Counted from the stretch's first letter, positions 40,806 to 53,115 are shown. The stretch is 64,000 bases of DNA from Melaminivora suipulveris (GCF_003008575.1 NZ_CP027667.1:3558001-3622000), one strand, 5' to 3'. The notes: generated by a model not told the origin, from the letters alone. Translations and numbers: made by a program.

Positions 40806-42047
40806 TCACTTGCTGGCGAGCAGATCTCGCAGTCGCTCGATGTGCTGCCTGGCGACTTCTGGTGGCACCGGCTTACCCTGCGTTTGGGGTGGTGGTGCGG
40901 GTGGTGGCCGTTCGTTTGGCTGAATGGGTGCCGGTGGCGGGTCTTTCTTGGCCCAGGCATTGAACTCACCGTGGATGGCCCGCTGGATGATGCCGAACAG
41001 ATACCCTGCGGGATTGCGGATGCCGTGATTGCTACAACGCGCGGCCCATTCGTCCAGCACGTCCTGCCTCAGCGAGGGATCAACCTGCTGCAAAGCCACC
41101 TTGGCACCCGCCTGCTGTTCCGCCTTTAGTTGCGCAAAGCGCTTGGGCCATTGCAGATCGTCCAGCGCGCGCGCCTGCGCAGTAGTACGTATTTCATTAA
41201 TACAACTACTACGTACTGTACGGGCCTGCTTCGGATTCCGAAGAGAGACGTCTGGCGCGGGTTTCGGCCCTGCTTCGGAATCCGTAGTGGGTCGTTCACG
41301 ATTCCGAAGAAGGCTCGGAGCCCCTTCTTCGGAATCGTGAATGGCGTCTTCCTGTGGATAACTATCGCTGGCCGTGAGGTTCTGGTTGGCGAGACGTTCG
41401 GCCATCACCTGCAACCGTGACGGGAGGGTGCGTCCGGCCAGTAATGGGTCTTCACCGATTTCCTTGAGCGTGTGCAGGCCCACGATCTGCACGGCCTTGG
41501 CAGAATGGCCGAGCGCCTGGCTGACGAGTTGCAGGTAGTCCGGGTCGAGCTGCATGGCCTCGAACGGTGTCAGGGGTTCGTCGTGCAGCACGTACAGATT
41601 GCCGAGGATGCGGCCAGTCTTGGGGTCACGCCGTCGCCGAACCAGGCTCAGCCAGCGGGTCAGGCGCATCAGTGTCAGCGCCCGTGCCACGGTTTCATGC
41701 GAGGCCTGGCCTGCGCAGGGCATGGACGCCAGCCAGGGTCGCAACTGCTCGTAGGTGGGAAATGCGGTTACGCCATCGTCGTTGAGCATCAGCCGGAACA
41801 CTTGCCAGGCGTTTCGTTCCAGCGGCGTCAAGCGGCGGTCGAGGAACAACTTGCGTGGCACCGTCTCGTGCCGGTTGCCACTGAACAGGAAAGCATCGCC
41901 GGACGTGGGGGGCGTGGGCGTTGGTGCCGACGTGGACGCACTGGGGGCGGGTTTGGGGACAAGGTCTTTCAGCGCAGCATCGAACAGTTCTGCGAGTGCG
42001 ATGGGGCCTTGGCGTAGGGCCCGTGGTGCGGTGTCGTCCACGGCCAT
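40806..42047 (-). CDS. STY4528-family island replication protein
   Basis: A 413-residue protein. The central winged-helix-like part (DRRLTPLERNAWQVFRLMLNDDGVTAFPTYEQLRPWL) resembles replication initiators, and the C-terminus is Pro-rich. Homologues are annotated as pathogenicity-island replication proteins in SPI-7/PAGI-2-type ICEs. It may set replication of the excised circle. It is 3 bp from the next gene upstream. Confidence 0.75.
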   Translation of the reverse strand: MAVDDTAPRALRQGPIALAELFDAALKDLVPKPAPSASTSAPTPTPPTSGDAFLFSGNRHETVPRKLFLDRRLTPLERNAWQVFRLMLNDDGVTAFPTYEQLRPWLASMPCAGQASHETVARALTLMRLTRWLSLVRRRRDPKTGRILGNLYVLHDEPLTPFEAMQLDPDYLQLVSQALGHSAKAVQIVGLHTLKEIGEDPLLAGRTLPSRLQVMAERLANQNLTASDSYPQEDAIHDSEEGAPSLLRNRERPTTDSEAGPKPAPDVSLRNPKQARTVRSSCINEIRTTAQARALDDLQWPKRFAQLKAEQQAGAKVALQQVDPSLRQDVLDEWAARCSNHGIRNPAGYLFGIIQRAIHGEFNAWAKKDPPPAPIQPNERPPPAPPPQTQGKPVPPEVARQHIERLRDLLASK

Positions 42048-42050
42048 GAC

Positions 42051-42611
42051 TCAAGCCAGTCCCTGATCGACCCAGCTCTTGATCGAGGCCCAGACCACCG
42101 ACAGAGGCAGCGACATGCCTTCGGCCAAGTCCATGGCGGCATCGAGGATGGAAGTGTCATCTTCGAGATCGACGGTCCTGCTGTTGGTCACAGCCTTCCA
42201 TTGCCGCCACAGCTCTGTGTCCTGCTCCTCGTCCAGCACGGGGTGTCGGCCCTTGCGCTTGGGCAGACCGAGGATTTCACGGCGAAGCGCTACTTCCTGA
42301 TGCGTCAAGCCATAGAACTTGCTGACCATCTCGGTGCTCGCGCCCAGTCTGAGCATGCGATCGACTGTGGCGATTTCCTTCTCCACGTCCTGCGCCTGCT
42401 GGAGCAGCCGTCGCAGCACTTCGCGGTTGACCGTCACTGAGCACCAGGAGACGTTGGCGTTGGCCAGCACGCTGATCAGCGCGGGATGCTTGAGGGCGTC
42501 CAGCTCTGCCTCGCCAAACCCCATCAGTTTGCAGCGGCGCAGTTGCCCATTGCGCAGGTCATAGAGGGCCTGGGCGATGACAGCCTGGTTGAGTGGGTGT
42601 GCTGTGGACAT
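42051..42611 (-). CDS. DUF2857-like ICE protein
   Basis: A 186-residue protein (LNQAVIAQALYDLRNGQLRRCKLMGF). It fits the DUF2857 family found beside parB in ICEs. A HTH-like stretch (ASTEMVSKFYGLTHQEVALRREIL) suggests DNA binding. Function unknown. Confidence 0.75.
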   Translation of the reverse strand: MSTAHPLNQAVIAQALYDLRNGQLRRCKLMGFGEAELDALKHPALISVLANANVSWCSVTVNREVLRRLLQQAQDVEKEIATVDRMLRLGASTEMVSKFYGLTHQEVALRREILGLPKRKGRHPVLDEEQDTELWRQWKAVTNSRTVDLEDDTSILDAAMDLAEGMSLPLSVVWASIKSWVDQGLA

Positions 42612-42626
42612 GCTGGCCTCCCTCGC

Positions 42627-44255
42627 TTAGGTTCCAGAGTCCGCAGCGCCGGCTTCGAGATCGAGCAGGCGGCGGGCCAGTCGCAGCAGGCGGAACAGCT
42701 TGACCAGCGCGGTGTCGCTCAATCGTCGGGTTACGTCACCCTGGCCGTGCAGCAGCGCCGGCAGGTCGATGACGAGTTGCCCGTTGTCCAGACCGACGTC
42801 GGCGGGCTGCTGACCGGCCAGGCAAGCCAACAGCGTATGGACGGCACGGCCCAGCGGCGCTGGGTTTGTGGTGCGAGCACGGCAGGCGAAGCCGATTCCG
42901 TCTGGGCGGTCATCGATGCACTCGCCCAGGTCTGCCTCGACCGCAATCTCGCGGGCGAACTGCGCGACGTGGATGCGCAGGTGCTCGGGTGTGTCCAGGC
43001 CGGGGGCGATGTACCAGACATCCGAGATCGGATAGAGCCCGCCAGCCTGCACCGGGATGGACTGCAAGACATTCGCCGAGAAATCGTGCGGCAGTGCATC
43101 GCCCAACTGGTCGGCGACCATGCGCTGGATGAACTCAAGCCGTTCGGTCGTCGGCGCTGGCGAGACGATGTGCTCCCGAAGCAGGTCGCCATCTGCCGCC
43201 GGACTGACCGCGCCCGAATGACTGGCATCCGCGTCGCTCTCGCCCGTCGAGGGCATTGCCGTCGGCCTCGCATCAGGTGGCGCAGTATCGGCAGGTGGGC
43301 GCGCGATGGCTTCTGGCTCTGGCAAGGCGGGCGGCGTCGAGGGCGGCGTCGGCTCGCTGACCAAGGCACGCTGGCGACTCTCGGATTCGGTCATGTCCAG
43401 AGCGAGCACGTCGTAATCGACGTCCAGCAATTCGGCCATCTGGCCGATCAGCTCGTCCTGTATGCGCTGCGCAGAGAACTCGTCGGCCTGGACATCGAAT
43501 TGCGACAGCACTTCCTGAAAGAACTCGTCGAAGTCCTGAACCAGTGCGCGGCCTTTGGCGTAGTGCGCCCAGGTGCGCTCGCAGGCCTTGCGCATGACCG
43601 ACAAGCGCTCGACCTGGTGACGCCCCAGGCCGGCGTAGAGCACGGTCGGGATTGCGGGCAGCAGGTAGCGTACGGCGTCGGCCATCCGGCTGATGTGCGA
43701 CTGCTGCACGGGGTATCCGTCGGCGGCCAGGCGGCGGGCCAGCTCGGACTGGCTCAGGGTGGAGCCGCTTTCCAGTTCGTAGAACTCGCGCGCTTTCTCG
43801 ACGCCCAAAGCGCGCTCGATGAAGGTGAGGCCACCGCGCAGTTCGTTTTCTGCAAGATGCCCGGTGAGCGCGACGATCTCGCCACGCTCGGGCCATGGGC
43901 GGAACAGGCATGAGACCCGAAAAAAACGTTCGTCCTTGGTCTCCGACCAGAGTTCGCGCAGGATTGCCAGTCGCGTGTTGCCGCCATTGCGGATGATGTA
44001 GTGATCGTCGCCGGGCCGCCGGGTAATGGCGGGAGCCGCGTCCAGACCACGCTCGCGGATGGATGCCTTGATTTCCTCGTACACCGGATTGCGCTTCTTG
44101 CGCGGGTCGTGGTCGTAGGGGCACAACTGGTCGAGTGTCACGACCAGGGGCGTGTCGGCGATCGGGTCGCTCAAGGACGTTGCTGACGGGCCGCTGCGCT
44201 CGAACCCGGATGCAAGCAGTTTGCCGGCCATCTGCTGGGAGGTGATCTCAGTCAT
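42627..44255 (-). CDS. parB: ParB-family partition protein
   Basis: A 542-residue protein counted from MTEITSQQMAGK. The ParB N-terminal domain includes CPYDHDPRKKRNPVYEEI and the nuclease-like NGGNTRLAIL box (about residues 90-99). A HTH of the KorB type follows (STLSQSELARRLAADGYPVQQSHISRM). The C-terminal half is long and partly Pro/Ala-rich, as in other ICE ParB proteins. It pairs with ParA at 44480-45355. Confidence 0.85.
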   Translation of the reverse strand: MTEITSQQMAGKLLASGFERSGPSATSLSDPIADTPLVVTLDQLCPYDHDPRKKRNPVYEEIKASIRERGLDAAPAITRRPGDDHYIIRNGGNTRLAILRELWSETKDERFFRVSCLFRPWPERGEIVALTGHLAENELRGGLTFIERALGVEKAREFYELESGSTLSQSELARRLAADGYPVQQSHISRMADAVRYLLPAIPTVLYAGLGRHQVERLSVMRKACERTWAHYAKGRALVQDFDEFFQEVLSQFDVQADEFSAQRIQDELIGQMAELLDVDYDVLALDMTESESRQRALVSEPTPPSTPPALPEPEAIARPPADTAPPDARPTAMPSTGESDADASHSGAVSPAADGDLLREHIVSPAPTTERLEFIQRMVADQLGDALPHDFSANVLQSIPVQAGGLYPISDVWYIAPGLDTPEHLRIHVAQFAREIAVEADLGECIDDRPDGIGFACRARTTNPAPLGRAVHTLLACLAGQQPADVGLDNGQLVIDLPALLHGQGDVTRRLSDTALVKLFRLLRLARRLLDLEAGAADSGT

Positions 44256-44496
44256 GGCCGCCTCCCTGCGCTTGGGATCGGGTCTCGCGCTCGGCGCGAC
44301 GGATCTGCGCACGGGCGTTGAGGGCTGCCCGGTGATCGCTGGCCGTCGAACTGGTGTAGATCGCGGCGCAGCCTGCCTTGGTGAACTTGAGGTGGCCGCC
44401 CGCCGTGCGCTTGACGTGCCAGCCTTCGCCGACGGCGAACTCGATCAGGGCGCGCAGCCGGCTGTGGCCTCGGGCCAGTTCATGTGCGTTCGCCAT
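44248..44496 (-). CDS. HicA-like small protein between parA and parB
   Basis: An 82-residue protein counted from MANAHELARGHSRL. The block GWHVKRTAGGHLKFTKAG resembles the HicA mRNA-interferase core, where a Gly-His pair is catalytic. No HicB partner is next to it, and its start and end overlap parA and parB. It may be an RNA-binding accessory protein of the partition operon and not a toxin. Confidence 0.65.
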   Translation of the reverse strand: MANAHELARGHSRLRALIEFAVGEGWHVKRTAGGHLKFTKAGCAAIYTSSTASDHRAALNARAQIRRAERETRSQAQGGGHD

Positions 44497-45355
44497 GAGA
44501 CCTCCTGGTATCAAGAGGCTGTGGCGGACGGCCGGACACTGCGGCAAATCGATCCTGCCACTGCGGGAGCAATTCGCCGGCAAGATCGCGCATGGTGGCG
44601 AGCGCGGCGGGAGCGACTCTGCCCACTGGCTGGCGGTACTCGACCCGATGCACCGGCAGGCCGCGCGTCGCGGCACGCGGATAAGCCTCAATGGCCGGCA
44701 CGTCGGTGGCCAACACGCCGATGTCGGCATGGTCTTGAAACAGATCGCGCAGCGCCTGCTGGATCAGCCGGGCGTTGGCGGACACCGGATGGACGCGGTT
44801 GATGAGCAGGTGCAGCGGCGGCGGCTCGATGCCCAGCTGCCGGTACGGCGCAATGTCCTCCAGTAACTGCATGGTGCCGCGCCGCAGCTCGCGGGCGGCG
44901 AGAATTTCCGGGGTCACAGGCGACAGCGCGAGGTCGGAGGCCAGCACCGCCATCTCCAGCAGCACCGAGCGCGCGCCCTGGGTGTCGATCAGCACCAGGT
45001 CGTAGAGGGGGTTCAGTATCGGCAGCAGGTGCCGCAGCCGCAGGCGCCCGTCTGGCGCGTGCAGCAGCAAAGTGTTCAGTTCGCCTCGATGGTCATTGGA
45101 GAGCACCAGGTCGAGACCCGCGATGATCGTGCGGGACACAAGCTGGTCGAGGTCGCGCTCGTTGAAGGCCAGCAATTCATAGATGCCGCCCGGCGCGCGG
45201 TGAGCCAGCTCGTAGTAGGAGGACAAGGTGGGCTGCACATCAAGATCGAGCAACAGCACGCGCAGCCCGGCGTCCGCAGCGAGACCGCCCAGGTTCGCAG
45301 CCGTGGTGGTCTTGCCGACCCCACCTTTGGTTGAAATGATGGATACGACCTGCAT
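44480..45355 (-). CDS. parA: ParA-family partition ATPase
   Basis: A 291-residue ParA/MinD-type ATPase. The deviant Walker A is [12 protein letters not shown] at residues 8-19. The DLDVQPTLSSYYE block matches Walker A' . It should segregate the excised or replicating ICE together with ParB. Confidence 0.92.
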   Translation of the reverse strand: MQVVSIISTKGGVGKTTTAANLGGLAADAGLRVLLLDLDVQPTLSSYYELAHRAPGGIYELLAFNERDLDQLVSRTIIAGLDLVLSNDHRGELNTLLLHAPDGRLRLRHLLPILNPLYDLVLIDTQGARSVLLEMAVLASDLALSPVTPEILAARELRRGTMQLLEDIAPYRQLGIEPPPLHLLINRVHPVSANARLIQQALRDLFQDHADIGVLATDVPAIEAYPRAATRGLPVHRVEYRQPVGRVAPAALATMRDLAGELLPQWQDRFAAVSGRPPQPLDTRRSHGERT

Positions 45356-45397
45356 GGCGTTCTCCGTGTCAAGATGAAAAGTCCGCGGGAGAACGGG

Positions 45398-45610
45398 TCA
45401 GGCCCGGTTGTTGACGCGCTCGTCGATCCACTGATCGATTTCGATGGAATCCCAGCCCACGGCGCGCACGCCCAGACGCAGCGCCTGCGGGAACTGGCGT
45501 TTCTTCATCAGGTTGTAGATGTGGGCGCGCTTGAAACCGGATTTCGCTTCGACTTCTTCCAGGCGCAGGATGCGGCGCTCGTTTGGCGGCAGTACAGGTG
45601 TTTGCGACAT
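45398..45610 (-). CDS. alpA: AlpA-family regulator of the ICE
   Basis: A 70-residue protein counted from MSQTPVLPPNERRI. It has the AlpA pattern (FKRAHIYNLMKKRQFPQALRLG ... WDSIEIDQWIDER). It lies directly upstream of parA with 42 bp between. It is a likely regulator or excision factor and differs from the AlpA at 886-1107. Confidence 0.82.
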   Translation of the reverse strand: MSQTPVLPPNERRILRLEEVEAKSGFKRAHIYNLMKKRQFPQALRLGVRAVGWDSIEIDQWIDERVNNRA

Positions 45611-45749
45611 GGCGGTCACTCCTGAACGCTCAGTGGCGTTTGTTGGCGTGACCCCTATTCAATAGACACGGCTGCGAAAAGACATTGCAAATGCAATCTC
45701 CGCGACTGCACATACAAGCTGGCAAATCTCAGCGGGAGGCGCTATGCAC

Positions 45750-46505
45750 TCAGAGAGAGGCGCTACGCAGCCGGCGCCTGGCGGTGGCGAACTTGCCGTT
45801 CAATGTCCGCTCCGCGATGCCCATGGCGCCGCTGTGATGGGCGACCAGCGCGCTGACCACGGCCTCCTGCGTCTTGAAGCTGGAGTACGGCGTGCCCGAT
45901 GGCGACTGGCCGAGCATCAGCTCCAATAGGCCGCCAACGATGTTCAGGTAGGTGGCCTCGGCCCGGTCGCTGATCGGGCACTGGGCGCAGGCGGGAATCA
46001 CCGTTGACTGTTTGCGCAGCGCGTCGTGCTTTTCCTGCAACTCGCGAAGCTGACGTTTGGTCTGTTCCAAGACGGATTTCAAAGCCTGGCGTTCGACCAG
46101 CATGGCTTGCCCTGTTTCCAGAGAGATGAAGGGATGGGTGATGCGCTCGCCGCGGGAGAAGAGAAAGCCGGGCCGCTGCTCGGGGTAGTGCTGGCGCATC
46201 CAGCACTTCAGATCGACATGGCGTACCGTCAGATCAGGCGATTCGATCAACGCGGTGTCGCGCGTCGTGATGCCTTGCTGCCCGAAGGGCAGTTCCCCGT
46301 TGAGGATGCCGTCATAAATGCGGTCGGTGTACAGCCGCAGTTCGCCCAAACGCGGGCAGTCCAGCGACTGCGGCAGATTCATCGGCGACGAGACCGAAGC
46401 CAGGATCACCTGCTCGTATCGCAGCAGTCCGGCCCAGCGGATGGACGCTTCGAGCGGGCGGTAGAACACCTTTGATGTTGGTGCATCATTTTTGTTCTCG
46501 TGCAT
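45750..46505 (-). CDS. conserved ICE protein of unknown function
   Basis: A 251-residue protein counted from MHENKNDAPTSK. A coiled-coil-like stretch (LKSVLEQTKRQLRELQEKHDALRKQ) is followed by a CPISDRAEATY segment with a CAQC pair before it. The gene is at a constant position between AlpA and the integrase in related ICEs. It may be a regulator, but I cannot assign it. Confidence 0.6.
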   Translation of the reverse strand: MHENKNDAPTSKVFYRPLEASIRWAGLLRYEQVILASVSSPMNLPQSLDCPRLGELRLYTDRIYDGILNGELPFGQQGITTRDTALIESPDLTVRHVDLKCWMRQHYPEQRPGFLFSRGERITHPFISLETGQAMLVERQALKSVLEQTKRQLRELQEKHDALRKQSTVIPACAQCPISDRAEATYLNIVGGLLELMLGQSPSGTPYSSFKTQEAVVSALVAHHSGAMGIAERTLNGKFATARRRLRSASL

Positions 46506-47073
46506 GCTCCGTCTCCTTCCAGGAGAAGAACTACAGGGCCGACTGCTTTTGCAGCCGTCCTCATGGTCGGCCTGTTGTCCGCGCAAGACGCGAGTGATGA
46601 CGCCCGCTTTTGATTACTTCTGATCAGTTCGCGCAACGAGTAGGCGTTGTGTGCTCGATGTGCAAAAATCCATCGAGCACAAGAAAATCGAGCGTCCGTC
46701 GCGGCTCGACAGTGACGCTTGCGCTATCAGGATCGTGAGAAGTTGCGGCTCCCGCAAAACCGTATCGGTATGGTCTGATACGCCAGTGGTTTGAAAAAGC
46801 GGCGAGCGGTCGGAATCTATTGATCGGGGCTTGGGATTGGCCGCGGAAATCCGCTGGCGTCATATCCGATCGGGATACTGATATAGCGAGATAGCATCAC
46901 AGAGAAGTCGCCCCTGGTGACTGCCAGGCGCAGATTCGACGCTAAACGCTGCCTGCCAACACTTGGAAATTGCGAGTTGGCCGCGCAGAAGACGGAGGGT
47001 TGGTCATGCGAAGCGATCGACCTTTGTTCCCTGCTTTGACCTTGGCCGGACGGCGCTGCCGTCCGGCCTCAGT
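46506..47073. other. non-coding region between the integrase and the first core gene
   Basis: About 570 bp without a convincing gene (a weak frame at 46624-46863 is not supported). It holds a perfect 11-bp inverted repeat at 46650-46681 (TGTGCTCGATG ... CATCGAGCACA) and a perfect 25-bp palindrome (GGCCGGACGGC-gct) at 47044-47068, five bases past the integrase stop, which may end its transcript. Confidence 0.55.
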
Positions 47074-49002
47074 TCAACGGGCGACTGGATCTTCGGGCGT
47101 ATCAGCTAACATTGCCGTTTTGACCAGCCGCTCTACAGTCTGCCTGGCCAGCACCGGAAGCGACTCCGATTGCTCTGCAAGCTCATCGGCTTCTATGGCA
47201 TGTGCGGCGACCAGCCGAGCTGCAAGATGCAGGTTGGTCGGATCGACGGCCTCGATGACAGGACACTTGCCCAGGGCATCGTATGGCCGCAGCAGTGCGT
47301 GATAGATGTGCCAAGTGTCGATGCCGCGCGGCACCAGCTTCAGGACAGCCTGAATCAGCTTGCGTTTGATGGGGTCGAGTTGCCAGTCCGGGACGCGCTG
47401 CCCACGGTGACCCAGATGGATCGACAGGAGATTGCCGGCCTGAATCTCGTAAGTGATCCAGCGGCGGGACTTGCCAACCAGTTTGGCGTAGTCGGCGACC
47501 GATAGGTTGTGGGATGCTTCGAACATCTCCAGCAATTGCAAGCGCTCGCGCTGCACCTCTGACAGCGTGGGGCGCGCGTACTCGGGCATATGCACCGCCG
47601 AAAGTCGATAGACGGAAGCTGGAACCGCTGGCGCATCCGGTGCAGGCGCAACGATCAACTGAGGGGCGTTTGGATTCAGGGCGGGCGGCTGCGCTGCCGC
47701 CTGTCCGGCAATCGTGGGCAGGCCCTGCAGCGTGATGGTCAGGTGCGTGCTGGCAACCTCGACCTGATTCTGCTCGAACAAGTCCAGGCGATCGGCCCAG
47801 TCTTGCATCATGACGCGGCGTTGCTCGACGTACTCGGCGTGGTTGTAGGTCGCGCTGATCCGATCCGGATCAGCATGCGAAAGTTGGGCGTCTACCCACT
47901 TCGGCGGATAGCCCAATTCATTGAGCGCAGTCGAGATGGTGGCGCGAACGCCATGCCCAGTGAGTTGGTCTTCATAGCCCATACGCTTGAGCGCGCCATT
48001 GAGCGTGTTCTCGCTCAGAGGGTTTTTCAGGCACCAATCACCGGGGATGAGATACACCTGTGCTGGCTTCAGATTTCCCAGCAAATGACGAACGACCTCT
48101 TGTGCCTGCAACGACAGTGGCACGATGTATGGCGGGATGTCGGCGAAACGCTGGCGCTTCTTCTTGGTGAGCTGCTTGCGTTGCTTGAGCCTGACAACCG
48201 GGATGATCCACAGACCGCGCTCCAGATCAAACTGATCGGGCGTGGCGTAGCGCAATTCACCGGTGCGCACGCCCGTGAGCAGCAGCAGACGTAGACCCAG
48301 TTGCGTATTCAGGCGACCGCTGTACTTGCGCAACGTCTGCAACATGGCCGGCAGCTCTGGCATGCGCAAAAAGGGATTGTTCTCCACCGGCGGCAGCGGC
48401 ATCGCCACCACATCCAAATCCTTGGCCGGGTTGTCGCCCATGTTGGGCACCACCACCGAGGCGTAGGTGAATAGCTGGCTGAACCAGGTGCGCAGCTTCT
48501 CGGCTACTGACAGCGAGCCACGCTTTTCGACTCTGCCGATGATGTCCAGCAGGTGGGCGCGGGTGACGTCGTAGACGGTCAGGTGGCGCAATACGGGAAA
48601 CACATCCTTGGCGAAGACGCGCCCGATCTGTTTGGGCGTGCTCTGGCGGCCCTCATTTTCCAGAGAGAGGCTACGGTGGGCCAGCCACTTGTCGTAGATG
48701 GCCTGGAAGGTGTGCTCGCCCGCCAAGACAATCACGTGGCGTTTGCGCTTGCGTTCCGAGTGCGGGTTGATGTCCTTGGCCAGCAGCGCCCGCGCCTCTT
48801 CACGCAAGCCGCGAGCCTGTTTCAAGGAGAGGGCCGGATAGCCGCCAAAGGTGATGCGCTCACGCTTGCCCAGCCAGGAATAGCGGAAGTGCCATACCTT
48901 GCTGCCGATGGCGGAGACGTAGAGGTAAAGGCCGTCGAAATCGGCAAGCGAGTACGGCTTGCCGGTGGCCTTGGCTTGCCGAGCCATGAGGTCCGAGAGC
49001 AT
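47074..49002 (-). CDS. int: ICE integrase (tyrosine recombinase, IntB13-like) with a C-terminal extension
   Basis: A 642-residue P4-type integrase starting [17 protein letters not shown]. The catalytic residues are Arg in GVRTGELRY, the HGVR box, His in LSHADPD and Tyr in ATYNHAEY (about residue 395). After about residue 410 there is a long linker and then a helical domain ([20 protein letters not shown] ... [20 protein letters not shown]) that looks like the DUF2384/MbcA-ParS fold. It sits next to the tRNA-Gly gene into which the ICE is inserted. Confidence 0.92.
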   Translation of the reverse strand: MLSDLMARQAKATGKPYSLADFDGLYLYVSAIGSKVWHFRYSWLGKRERITFGGYPALSLKQARGLREEARALLAKDINPHSERKRKRHVIVLAGEHTFQAIYDKWLAHRSLSLENEGRQSTPKQIGRVFAKDVFPVLRHLTVYDVTRAHLLDIIGRVEKRGSLSVAEKLRTWFSQLFTYASVVVPNMGDNPAKDLDVVAMPLPPVENNPFLRMPELPAMLQTLRKYSGRLNTQLGLRLLLLTGVRTGELRYATPDQFDLERGLWIIPVVRLKQRKQLTKKKRQRFADIPPYIVPLSLQAQEVVRHLLGNLKPAQVYLIPGDWCLKNPLSENTLNGALKRMGYEDQLTGHGVRATISTALNELGYPPKWVDAQLSHADPDRISATYNHAEYVEQRRVMMQDWADRLDLFEQNQVEVASTHLTITLQGLPTIAGQAAAQPPALNPNAPQLIVAPAPDAPAVPASVYRLSAVHMPEYARPTLSEVQRERLQLLEMFEASHNLSVADYAKLVGKSRRWITYEIQAGNLLSIHLGHRGQRVPDWQLDPIKRKLIQAVLKLVPRGIDTWHIYHALLRPYDALGKCPVIEAVDPTNLHLAARLVAAHAIEADELAEQSESLPVLARQTVERLVKTAMLADTPEDPVAR

Positions 49003-49121
49003 ATGTCCAACTCCAGAAGGCGAGTTGAATGCAATCGTTCTCTTCTAGCGCCAGCTCCTCCAGCAACAATGCGGATTGGGAACCTCGCACATTGTTTGGG
49101 CCACTTTTTGTACCAGTTTGA

Positions 49122-49156
49122 GCTGGCTGTCAGTGGTTCTCGCTGGATGTCAGTGG
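49122..49156. repeat. two 15-bp direct repeats near the ICE end
   Basis: GCTGGCTGTCAGTGG (49122) and GCTGGATGTCAGTGG (49142) are 20 bp apart, between the integrase start and the tRNA gene. Spacing near two helical turns and position suit arm-type binding sites for the integrase. Confidence 0.5.
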
Positions 49157-49240
49157 ATCGAGGTTGGGTGGAAATCCTCAATCCTGACAATGACTTACGG
49201 CGTTCTATGGACTCCGGTGGAAGTCCCTGGAAAGTCGAAG

Positions 49241-49258
49241 TGGAGCGGGTGATGGGAA
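49241..49258. repeat. att: ICE attachment site (tRNA-Gly 3' end)
   Basis: The ICE side begins where the tRNA 3' end stops. In the ICEclc/PAGI-2 family an 18-bp repeat of the tRNA 3' end forms the attachment core. The matching repeat should lie at the other end of the element outside the window. The exact core length is inferred. Confidence 0.6.
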
Positions 49259-49314
49259 TCGAACCCACGTTATTTGCTTGGGAAGCAAGAGTCCTACCAT
49301 TGAACGACACCCGC
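49241..49314 (-). tRNA. tRNA-Gly (anticodon CCC)
   Basis: 74 bases including an encoded CCA. Acceptor arms GCGGGTG/CACCCGC pair, the D arm is GTTC/GGAC, the T arm is GTGGG/CCCAT and the anticodon loop TTCCCAA gives CCC. Its 3' end points to the integrase, as expected for ICE insertion. It remains intact. Confidence 0.93.
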
Positions 49315-49422
49315 GCGGCTGGTGGAAGGCCAAAGGCGCGGATTGTAGCCCAGCCCAAAACTTATAATCGCCGGTTCGCCGCAGCCCAGCCCGCCGCGCG
49401 CCTGAAACCCTCACGTACGCCC

Positions 49423-52047
<2,625 letters not shown>

Positions 52048-52075
52048 TCGCGCGCTGCCGCGCTTCAGCGCGCGG

Positions 52076-53089
52076 CTAAAACAGATCCACTTCGCTGTGC
52101 TCGACCTGCCTGCCCAGCGCGCCGCTGGCGAGCAGGTCGTCGTAGTAGCAGACCTGGTCGCGGCCATGCTCCTTGGCGTGGTACAGCGCCTGGTCGGCGC
52201 GCCCCAGGATCTCCACCGGCGCGCCGCCGTGCGCGGCGGCAAAGCCGATGCTCACGGTGATCTGGCCGACCTGCGGAAATTCATGCCCGGCGATGGCCGC
52301 GCGCAGGCGATCCAGTGCCTGGCGTGCCTGCTCCAGGGTGCTGGCGCGCAGCAACACCACGAATTCCTCGCCGCCGAAGCGAAAAATCCGGTCCTGGCTG
52401 CGGAACTGGCTGCGCAGCCGGTTGGCCACCAGGATCAGCACCTCGTCGCCGTACAGGTGCCCGAAGCGGTCGTTGACCTGCTTGAAATGGTCGATGTCCA
52501 CCACCGCCAGCCAGTCGCTCACCGGCTGCGCACCCGGCGCGGCGGCATTCTGGGCGCCCGCGGACTTGCGCGCGAACTGCTCGTCGAAGGTCTTGCGGTT
52601 CAGCAGCCCGGTCAGAGCGTCGCGCTCGCTGTAGTCCAGCAGGCTCTGGTAGTTCTGGTAGACCATGAAAACGGCGGTGATCACGTCGCGCTGGTGGCGC
52701 TTGAAAGGCCGCGGCTGGCTCACCTCCAGGCAGGCGTGCGCCTGATCCGTCAGCCACACCGGCAGCCACAGCACGTGCTCCTCGGCGCTGGCGCGCGTGG
52801 CGCTTCTGGCGCCGGCGGCGATGCACTTGGCCAGCTCGGGCAGCTGCGCCAGCTCCAGGGCCTGCGGATCGTCCGCGGCCTCGTGGCGGCTGCTGACGAT
52901 CTGCCCGCCCTCGCTCCAGCTGCGCGGGCGCAGCATGGCCGGGCCGCCCCGGCCGTCCCGGAACAGCTCCAGCGCGCGCACCCGCAGATCGCGCCCCTGG
53001 TGCAGCAGGGTGGACAGCACCGATACCTCCAGCCGCAGGTGGTCGCGGTGGGCCGTCATCTCGGCCAGGTTTTGCAGCAGGGGCTTCAT
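52076..53089 (-). CDS. diguanylate cyclase (GGDEF domain)
   Basis: A 337-residue protein counted from MKPLLQNLAEMTAH. The N-terminal 160 residues look like a GAF-type sensor. The C-terminal GGDEF domain has the active site FGGEEF (about residue 245) and an inhibitory I-site RSQD five residues before it, so it should make c-di-GMP and be product-inhibited. No signal peptide is seen. The start is 27 bp after trmB; a longer frame reaches 53152 but overlaps trmB. Confidence 0.88.
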   Translation of the reverse strand: MKPLLQNLAEMTAHRDHLRLEVSVLSTLLHQGRDLRVRALELFRDGRGGPAMLRPRSWSEGGQIVSSRHEAADDPQALELAQLPELAKCIAAGARSATRASAEEHVLWLPVWLTDQAHACLEVSQPRPFKRHQRDVITAVFMVYQNYQSLLDYSERDALTGLLNRKTFDEQFARKSAGAQNAAAPGAQPVSDWLAVVDIDHFKQVNDRFGHLYGDEVLILVANRLRSQFRSQDRIFRFGGEEFVVLLRASTLEQARQALDRLRAAIAGHEFPQVGQITVSIGFAAAHGGAPVEILGRADQALYHAKEHGRDQVCYYDDLLASGALGRQVEHSEVDLF

Positions 53090-53115
53090 GTCACACGGCT
53101 CGGCGGGTGGGTGCG

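Noticed and set aside
46624..46863. 79-codon minus-strand frame near the ICE integrase
   Set aside because: No ribosome-binding site, no similarity I recognise, and it contains the perfect inverted repeat at 46650-46681.
48553..49422. Long plus-strand frame running into alaS
   Set aside because: It crosses the tRNA-Gly gene and the antisense of the integrase. The AlaS family start is the ATG at 49423.
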